Shown here one piece after another: positions 57,385 to 64,000 of a stretch of 64,000 nucleotides of DNA. How positions within the stretch are numbered: position 1 is the first letter of the stretch; every line of letters begins with the position of its first letter. The DNA comes from Simmondsia chinensis (taxonomy: Eukaryota; Streptophyta; Magnoliopsida; Caryophyllales; Simmondsiaceae), in NCBI GenBank assembly GCA_018398585.1, contig JAGTTD010000020.1:23532350-23596349 (forward strand). Direction: 5' to 3'. The position numbers were made by a program, and so were the translations under genes. The notes beneath the pieces were generated by a model. It worked only from the letters and a program-made list of their open reading frames with translations. It was not told where the DNA came from and did no database searches.

Positions 57385-57840
57385 TAGGCTTGAAGCATGG
57401 ATAATGCACAAATTCTCCTCATATCTTGTGCTTAAATTCTATTAATATTAGAAGTGGTAGCTACTAGAATTTCGAACTCCTGACCTCTTGTTCACGTAAA
57501 ATTGATACTATGTTAATGAATTAACTTTTCGAAAAGCGTAAGTTAGCGGCTGACCTAAGAGGGTACCAACAAGCAAGCATTGGATCACATTAGAACTCCG
57601 AAGTTAAACGTGCTTGGGCAAGGGTAGTACCAAGTTGGGTGACCTCCTGAGAAGTCCTCGTGTTGCACCCCTCAGGTTGGGGGTTTTCGGAAACAGTCTC
57701 TCTTTAGGGTAGGGGGAAGGCTGCATACATCGACTCCCCCAGACTCTGCTTAGGCGGGAGCTCTTAGATCATTGGGAATGTTGCTTTTGCTTTTTTTTTA
57801 ATTTAGTGGCCAATGTCATAGAAATGATTTTATACTGTAA
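57385..57840 (-). repeat. TGTTAGAGTATA-type repeat hosting a SINE
   Basis: Starts and ends like 22850-23042 (GGCTTGAAGCATGGATAATG; GAATTTCGAACTCCTGACC; ATTTTATACTGTAACA). It is interrupted by the SINE at 57561-57795. Confidence 0.6.
57561..57795 (+). mobile_element. 5S-headed SINE, copy B
   Basis: A nearly full 5S head (GGGTACCAACAAGCAAGCAT, AACTCCGAAGTTAAACGTGC, TGGGTGACCTCCTGAGAAG, GTGTTGCACCCCT) followed by CAGGTTGGGGGTTTTCGG and the LINE-type tail. It shares with copy A the loss of a few bases after GGGT, so A and B form one subfamily. Confidence 0.85.
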
Positions 57841-58239
57841 CAATATTGAATTGTCCTTTAGTACGAATTATCGGGCTTATCATATTTGATTGTCTATTCT
57901 TTTAGGGATTGCTAGAGTAAAAGTTGTTATTTCCAGAGCAATGGTGTCACTTAAAAATAATAAGAGCTATGAAATTATTTTGAAAACTATAATCTTGCTC
58001 GGGCAATAATAATTATCAATGTCACATAATATTTTTTAGAGAGGTAAGGAGAATGATAGATTTCTTACTCAAAGTTAGGAAGGTTTACCGTTTCATGTTA
58101 AATTATTCGATGAAAGTGCATATGAATTCCCTCTGCACAAACTCTTGAACTTTGCCAAGTCGAACACAATGCAACCACCCTATCTATCGTTTCATTTGCT
58201 TCACAAAAAAACATGAGATACTATATACTCTATAAAGAA

Positions 58240-58560
58240 CTGTAGTATATCCTAAATGTCCTCAATTATCGTTCTGATTTGCCAAGGGCACTGGTATTCT
58301 CAATGGATGACTCAAATTACCATAAAATTATCACCTTCAATATGTACCCGATTTAATCCCATGTTTAAGAACTTTTTAATTCCTTCTCTAGCAGTCCAAG
58401 CCTCAGCTAAAACAATCGGAGCATTCCCGACACCTCTAGACTCATTGTTAAAAACTCTTCCTCGAACATTGTATATAATGTACCCGTTGATTGTTCGGCT
58501 CTTTTTGATTCATTACAGTTAACTTTGACATCGGTGTCATATATTTTCATGAATTTTTAT
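58240..58560 (-). pseudogene. Fragment of an RNase H-like (RVT_3) domain
   Basis: On the minus strand: VKVNCN, GYIIYNVRGRVFNNES, then IVLAEAWTAREGIKKFLNMG and VHIEGDN, the pattern VKxNxD...AExxAxxxGxxxAxxxGxxxxxxEsD of the RNase H-like domain of plant non-LTR elements. A frame break near 58490 and stops near 58315 show decay. Confidence 0.65.
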
Positions 58561-58733
58561 TGATATGATTTTTTTTTTCTAATTTTTTTTAAAATCAATA
58601 ATAGATGTGATGTTTAGCGACAAAAGATTCATCATTATCTATTGTTAGCTGCTTTTTCCAGCCAGCCGAAAGGGAAAAAATATATATATATATTATCATT
58701 TTGGCATTTTCTGACTGAGGGACGTAAACGAAC

Positions 58734-58937
58734 TCCGAAGTTGAGCGTGTTTGGGTGAAAGTAATACTAGGATGGGTGACCTTATAGAAAGTCCTCGTAT
58801 TGCTAATCCTATAAGATTGAGGGTCCTCGGAAACAGCCTCTCGGCAGGGTTACACCCTAAAAGGGTAAGGCTGCGTACATCCACCCCCCAGACCCCGTTT
58901 AGGCGGGAGCTCTTGAAGCACTGGATATGTTGTTGTT
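58734..58937 (+). mobile_element. 5S-headed SINE, copy C, truncated head
   Basis: Starts at TCCGAAGTTGAGCGTG of the 5S part, ends TGTTGTTG. Flanks GGACGTAAACGAAC (58720-58733) and GGACCTAAACGAAC (58938-58951) form a 14-bp duplication with one difference. Confidence 0.85.
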
Positions 58938-58999
58938 GGACCTAAACGAACCGAAATTTCGATAAATAATTCATTTTCGTGGTTGATTATGGCTCACTT

Positions 59000-60030
59000 T
59001 GTTATGAGGGCATGGTAGTTTATTGAGTCGAGTTTGAGCAAACTAAACTTACCTAGCTAAGTTCAAACACAGGGTGCTTAGATTGTTAACTTTCGTAGAG
59101 AATTTGATTAGGTGTAGTTAAGGACTCAATAACAGTTTGTTAAGGGCTCGTTAACAATTTGTATTATCTGGAAAATGGCTTGATAGTAACTGAAGTAACT
59201 CAGCTCGGTAGCAAGCTAGACTTGGTTGTGAGCTCAAATCGACTCAATTAGGCTAACCAGCGCAGCCAAGTCAATTACCGAACAAACTAAAAGCTTATTG
59301 GATCGGGCTCCAACAAAGGCTTGAAAGCTCAGTAAGAGTGTAGATGTAACTTGAGCATGATAAATCTTATCGAACTTGAGTTCAAATAAAGGGAGTGTTC
59401 AGCTCGATTCGATTCATATGGAATTCACGTCGTATCGAGTTCAAGTCACCAAGCAATTAATACTAACCGTGTTTTTTCATTTAAATCGATTTCAAGTGGA
59501 CCAATCAAAATCGTGTTGAAATTCGGTACGTCTGATATCACCATTCCTGAATTTGGAAAATATTCGAGTGTCATTAGAATAGTATCTTTTAGAGCTGTAT
59601 ATGACTTTAGTGCACTCACGAACTGGCTTGTCATAAAGCTTAATTATTTCGAGCTGAAACTAAGCAAGAATGCTCATTTATCTTAGCAAACTAAGCCAAA
59701 TCCCAATAAAGTTCAAGCTCGTAAACTCATGAGTCTAGATGAGCCAATATCAAAACAATTCACGAGAGTAAACATGCCCAATCAATCCAAATTTGAACCT
59801 AATTGAATCGAACATAGCTCAATTGAACTTATCTAAATCGAGCTTAGATTGTAATCCTAAGTAAGGTGAGCTTAACTCAAAACTCATCGAGCTAGCCAAG
59901 CCAAGGTCAAGACTAAAGTTTCCAAACTTAGTGAGTTCTGAACCGAACATGAGCCAAGGTTAATATTGACGAGTTGAGCCCCAAACCTGACGAGTTCAAA
60001 CTGGACTTGGCTTATTTACGCCCCAGTATC
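59000..60030. repeat. Two diverged AGCTCG-type repeats
   Basis: 59010-59450 and 59635-60025 contain TCGAGTTTGAGC, AGCTCGGTAGC, GAGCTAGCCAAGCC and CTCGTAAACTCATGAG motifs of the family. No ends are definable. Confidence 0.45.
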
Positions 60031-60547
60031 TCCAATCTTCTTACTGTTTAGGACTCCACATATGAGTCTAATCGGAACTCCCACACTAGAGTCGTGAGAG
60101 ATAAGAGGTCAATATAAAAGCATAGTAGCTTACTTCACCTAATATTAAATGGTTTTACGATAAAATCTTACTTAGAATTATATGTAAATTTCTTGTATGT
60201 CAACTCTGTGGGTCGAGCATAAAACCGAGCAAAATTTAATACTTGCTTGTTAGTTAAGTTGAGAAGTACACAACAACTAAACACATACATATGTTGATAA
60301 TTTTGATTAATTAATATCTTATATCTTTTTCATACAAAAAAAAACCAAAGATTTTATCCCCTTTTTTTTTAATTTTAATTAATTGTAATTTGAGGAAGTT
60401 GAATTAAACAAATAAATTAATTAAAAGTTGTTGCCTCTACCCATTAATTTTTTGCTAAATAATTTCATCATAAATAAATAAATAAAATTAGAGCCTTATT
60501 GAATATATATTGACTATCACCAAACCATTTATTAATTTATTTATGCA

Positions 60548-61145
60548 ATAATTATAATATTTCATATTTACAGAGAGTGAAGTAATATTCACCTTTAAAA
60601 ATAAATTATCCATATTAAAAAACATAAAAATAAAATATTAGAGTTATTTACCTTATTAGTCGTTATACATTTTCTATAGTGTCAATTTAATATTTGGACT
60701 TTTTAATTGTGTCAATTTAGAGTTCATTTACAATGCACTAATGCAACCGGATCCCATTCGAACCTCGAAGTTAAGCGTGCTTGGGCGAGAGTAGTACCAA
60801 GATGGGTGACCTTCTGAGAAGTCTTCGTGTTACCAACCCTATAAGGTTGGAGGTCCTCGAAAACAGCCTCTCGGTGGGATTACACCTTGAAGGGGTAAGA
60901 CCGTGTACATCCACCCTTCCAAATCCCGGTCATGTGAGAGTCCTTCAGGTATTGGGTCTGTTGTTGTTGTTGCTGTTTTATAATATTTACAGTGGGTGAA
61001 GAAATATTCATCTTTAAAAATAAATTTTCCATATTAAAAAATACAAAAATAAATATTAGGGTTATTTACCTCATTAGTCCTCATACATTTTCTACTGTGT
61101 CGATCTAATATCTGGACTTTTAAGTGTGTCAATTTGACTTCTATA
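60548..61145. repeat. ~180-bp direct repeats flanking a SINE
   Basis: 60548-60730 and 60976-61145 are about 85% alike (AATATTCA(C/T)CTTTAAAAATAAAT, TTAGTC(G/C)T(T/C)ATACATTTTCTA, GGACTTTT). The SINE at 60736-60975 lies exactly between them. Confidence 0.75.
60736..60975 (+). mobile_element. 5S-headed SINE, copy D
   Basis: CACTAATGCAACCGGATCCC, GAAGTTAAGCGTGCTTGGGC and TGGGTGACCTTCTGAGAAG are typical plant 5S rRNA, so the Pol III internal control region is almost unaltered. Then AACAGCCTCTCGG, GTGTACATCCACCC and TTGTTGTTGTTG. This copy has the best-preserved head start after the first ~17 nt. Confidence 0.88.
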
Positions 61146-61265
61146 CAGTTGAAAATATTCCAATCAAGTTCAACATTAAAAATTGAACACTAGTTTTCGA
61201 CTGTAATAGTAATTTTAATTTGTATTTGCAAGGCATGTTTACCCTATGTACACATAAAGCCCCAC

Positions 61266-61701
61266 TAGGGGTGTATTTGAGCCGAGTCGAGCTGAGCCCG
61301 AGCCTGCCAGGCTCGAGACTCGGCTCATTAGCTTTAAGCTTGGCTTGGCCTCAGCTCGAAGCTCGTAGAGCTTTGAAAATTCGGGCTCGGCTCGTCAAAA
61401 GCTCGGGCCGGCTCGGCTCGATCTAAGCTTGGTGAGTTTCAAATTAAGCATGCAATATTTCGGCTCATTTAAGCTCAATATAGGCTTGTTTGGGCTCGTT
61501 TAAGCTCGGACTCTGCTTATTTAGGCTCTAATATAGATTCATTGGGCAATATTTAAGCAAATATATTCTATTAAAAAAAGCTCGTTTAGGCTCGTGAGCC
61601 TACGAGCTCAGGCTTCAATAGGCTGGGGCTCGGCTCGAGCTTAAAGCGAACTAAGCTTTTCGAACTTTATGACCAGCTGGCTTGACTCATTTACACCCCT
61701 A
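61266..61701. mobile_element. AGCTCG-rich non-autonomous element with hAT-like ends
   Basis: 436 bp. Ends TAGGGGTGTATTTGAG and CTCATTTACACCCCTA are inverted copies with two mismatches; flanks AGCCCCAC (61258-61265) and AGCCCTAC (61702-61709) form an 8-bp duplication with one difference. The interior is packed with GCTCGGCTCG and AAGCTCG words. Best-bounded member of the family in this window. Confidence 0.75.
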
Positions 61702-62173
61702 AGCCCTACCGCTTAATGTGGAAAGCATATGCAAGTGTTGATAAACCTTACAATTTTAGTAAAAAATTAACGTTAGCTTCAACATTGGACTTGATTGAAA
61801 CGATTCCAAATGTATAGGGACTAAATTAACATAATTAAAAGTTTATGAACTAAATTGACACGGTTCACAAATTGTAAGAGATAATGACAAAAATAACCCC
61901 GAATACTAATATTTATGCACTAGGTTGTGCAAGTTAAATCGGATCGGGATTTGTTTTTTATATAAGAGAGATGATGAACCTCCAATAGATACACTAGCAT
62001 AGTTGAAGAGTAAGCAAAATCAAAATTAACCGAGATAACAAAACAAAATTACAGAGACAAGGAACAAAATGTGCACCATCATGGTCAAAGCCAGTCCATA
62101 GGATGCCCGGCTTTGCAAAATGGTCCACTCTAGCACTTCCTACTATACCATGTCCCCTCACGCAAATGTCCAT

Positions 62174-62420
62174 CAACAACAACAAACCCAATGCCTCAAG
62201 AGCTCCTGCATAAGCGGGGTATGGGAGGGGTGAATGTACGCAGCCTTACCTCTTTAGGGTATAATCCTGCCAAGAGGCTGTTTTCCAGGATCCCTGACCT
62301 TATGGGGTTGGCAACACAAGGACTTCCCAGGAGGTCACCCATCCTAGTATTACTCTCGTCCAAGAACGCTTAACTTCGGAGTTCTAATGGGATCCGATGC
62401 CTTCAGGGTGTAACCCTCAA
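62174..62420 (-). mobile_element. 5S-headed SINE, copy E, with extra 5' piece
   Basis: Flanked by perfect 12-bp repeats GCAAATGTCCAT (62162-62173 and 62421-62432). On the minus strand it ends TTGTTGTTGTTG and contains a full tail, the 5S part from GCATCGGATCCCATTAGAAC onward, but begins TTGAGGGTTACACCCTGAAG, a piece that belongs to the middle of the tail. Confidence 0.88.
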
Positions 62421-62432
62421 GCAAATGTCCAT

Positions 62433-63236
62433 TGGGCTTTAAAGGGTGGATATTGAAAGAGAGCTATTGGGAGTCGAACTTGTGACCTCTTGGTCGGTAA
62501 GGCTCTAATACTATATGTCAAATACCAACTCTCCCAAAAACATAAATTAATGGGCATGTCAAAAAACAACTAGAGATGGCAAATTCAACTCGACCCGAAA
62601 AATCGACCTAAACCGACCCAACCTACAACTAACCCGATCCTTTCTTTACCTAATCGGAAAATAACCTGATACCAATTTGTCCAGACCGGACCCACCATTG
62701 ACCTGAATCAACCCAACCCAAATTGACCTGAACCTGAACCTAACTCGACCTGAAAGCTAAATTTACCCAAGGTCTTTAAATTCAATGAGAATTATTAGTT
62801 TTCAATAGTACAATTGAACTTCATAACATATTAGTGAGCACCTATATTGATAATAATGTATTGATAAAAATATAAATTATTTTGCATATTTAAACTTTTG
62901 TAACTAGTTCATAACACCAAGGCACTAAATAATAGGATTATGAAAATCTAAAACGCATACAACCTGACCCAAGATTGAACTAAATCCAAGACTACTTAAA
63001 ATTAAAGTGACCCGAACCCGAAATAACTTAACCCATACCTGACACGGCTCGAGTACAGGTATAACCCGAAAGCGACCCGAGCCTGAATGGTCGATCCAAG
63101 CTCGATCCGACCCGACTCGAGTTTATTATAAACCCAAAATGACCCAAACCCGAATGGGTTCACATATAGGTGATATTGTCCCAAAAAATTAAGTTGATGG
63201 ATGGAAGTCTATGATTAATTTTATACTCTAACAAGT
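62433..63236 (-). repeat. TGTTAGAGTATA-type repeat with nested insertions
   Basis: On the minus strand it starts TGTTAGAGTATAAAATTAAT (63236) and has a GACCAAGAGGTCACAAGTTC box near 62490. SINE copy E sits at one end and a GACCC-rich repeat at about 62572-63175 is nested inside. Confidence 0.55.
62572..63175. repeat. GACCC-type dispersed repeat
   Basis: Starts TAGAGATGGCAAATTC, then dense GACCCGA, CCGACCC, GACCCGAACCCGAA words to GAATGGGTTCACATATAGG. Resembles the TAGGGATGGCAA families ending at 17500 and 47065. No protein coding seen. Confidence 0.6.
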
Positions 63237-63343
63237 CTTATGAAGATATAGGTGATCGAAGTAGCCTAAATCTAGGGCCGACGGGAGAGACTACTCCGCG
63301 AGTAATCATACTTAAGATAGTGAAAATATTGTACTCTCGTAAG

Positions 63344-63701
63344 TAAGGGAGTAAATGAGCCGAGCCCCACTTGTAACAAAGCTCAAAAAGCTCGGCTCGC
63401 TCTGAGCTCGAACCAAGTCAAGCCGGCACGTTTAGCTTATCAAGTGGAGTCCGAGCCTACTGAAGCTCGAGTTCATAGGCTCGCGGGCCTAAGCGAGCTT
63501 TTTTAATATAATATATTTGCTTAAATATTGCCTAATGAATCTATATTGGAGCCTAAATGAGCCGAGCCGGAGCTTAAATGAACCTATATTGAGTTTAAAT
63601 GAGCCGAACTATTGCAAACCTAATTTGAATATCACTGAGCTTAGATCAAGTCGAGCCGAGCCCGAGTCCAAGCTTTTGACGAGCCGACTTTCTTACTCCT
63701 A
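63344..63701. repeat. AGCTCG-type element
   Basis: Starts TAAGGGAGTAAATGAGCCGAGCC and ends TTTCTTACTCCTA, similar to the ends at 61266-61701 but without matching 8-bp flanks. Confidence 0.6.
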
Positions 63702-64000
63702 AGTGGACACGGGTTTTAACCTCGTAAATTATGTGCCTCGTATTTTTATTTTTCACTTTCTCTGGATTATCGTGTTTACTATTTCGAATTAAGGTCTCGA
63801 TATACGCGAATGCGGTCCGACCGGTGAATAATAAAAGAAAAAGAAATTAAAGAAAATGACAAGCATATTTAAGTGGGATAATTATTCGAAATTTGGTAGT
63901 GACCACCCCACTAATTAATCTTTTTCTTTCAACTGTCAAAGTTATAAAGCAAATACCCTTAATATTATCTCATTAATTAAATTCTTATCTCGTTTTGTGA
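63702..64000. other. Intergenic, nothing recognised
   Basis: AT-rich sequence without a gene or repeat that I can identify. Confidence 0.5.

Noticed and set aside
60736..60975. A functional 5S rRNA gene
   Set aside because: The 5S part is incomplete at its 5' end and runs without a terminator T-run into a LINE-type tail with TTG repeats, so it is a SINE head.
22422..62420. Cassandra TRIM elements as the source of the 5S sequences
   Set aside because: Cassandra carries 5S within paired LTRs with a PBS and PPT. Here single 5S heads are joined to an RTE-type tail, with 12-15 bp duplications on several copies.

Overview
The window is nuclear DNA of a flowering plant, most likely a eudicot. It is AT-rich and intron-bearing, with plant-specific gene families (plasma-membrane-type Ca2+-ATPase, OBERON PHD protein, small heat shock protein) and many plant transposable elements. 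I cannot name the species. No bacterial, viral or CRISPR feature is present.

Layout: (1) 2.2-5.3 kb, minus strand: an uninterrupted 1045-codon ACA12/13-like P-type Ca2+-ATPase gene whose catalytic signatures are all altered. (2) 5.4-10.1 kb: repeats and small retroposed fragments, including a relic of the ATPase 5' end. (3) 10.15-15.29 kb: a fairly young Ty1/copia element on the minus strand with 349-bp LTRs, PBS, PPT and a perfect GTTAT target duplication; its polyprotein is broken. (4) 15.3-21.1 kb: retroposed fragments, a GC-rich 154-bp tandem repeat, and a Copia gag relic split by a hAT-like element. (5) 21.2-23.7 kb, minus strand: a two-exon small heat shock protein gene with a TE-filled intron. 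(6) 25.5-45.2 kb: the main feature, a complete 19,678-bp Mutator-like element (MULE). (7) 45.2-48.6 kb: short repeats. (8) 48.7-54.1 kb, plus strand: an OBERON-type PHD-finger gene with a leader exon and three coding exons. (9) 54.1-64 kb: repeats, dominated by 5S rRNA-headed SINEs, an RTE-type LINE 3' end with the same tail, and AGCTCG-, GACCC- and TGTTAGAGTATA-type dispersed repeats.

The MULE starts and ends with GGGAAATCACCAG in inverted orientation and is flanked by a perfect 9-bp duplication, CCTAATTTA. It carries two convergent genes: a DUF1985/Ulp1-type cysteine protease (plus strand) and a MuDR/SWIM transposase (minus strand). Each seems to begin with a non-coding leader exon inside its TIR, followed by a first intron filled with the same satellite: a 164-bp unit built of two diverged ~82-bp halves, each centred on CATACAC/GTGTATG palindromes. 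The left array is about 9 kb, the right about 2 kb, and two degenerate internal blocks also exist. In every block the repeat runs in the sense direction of the adjacent gene. Both genes carry a few stops and single-base frame breaks, several of them at short homopolymers.

The other notable system is the SINE family: a 5S rRNA head with its internal Pol III promoter, joined to the 3' tail of an RTE-clade LINE with (TTG)n ends. A LINE remnant with that tail is in the window, as are copies truncated to as little as 23 nt but still flanked by target duplications.
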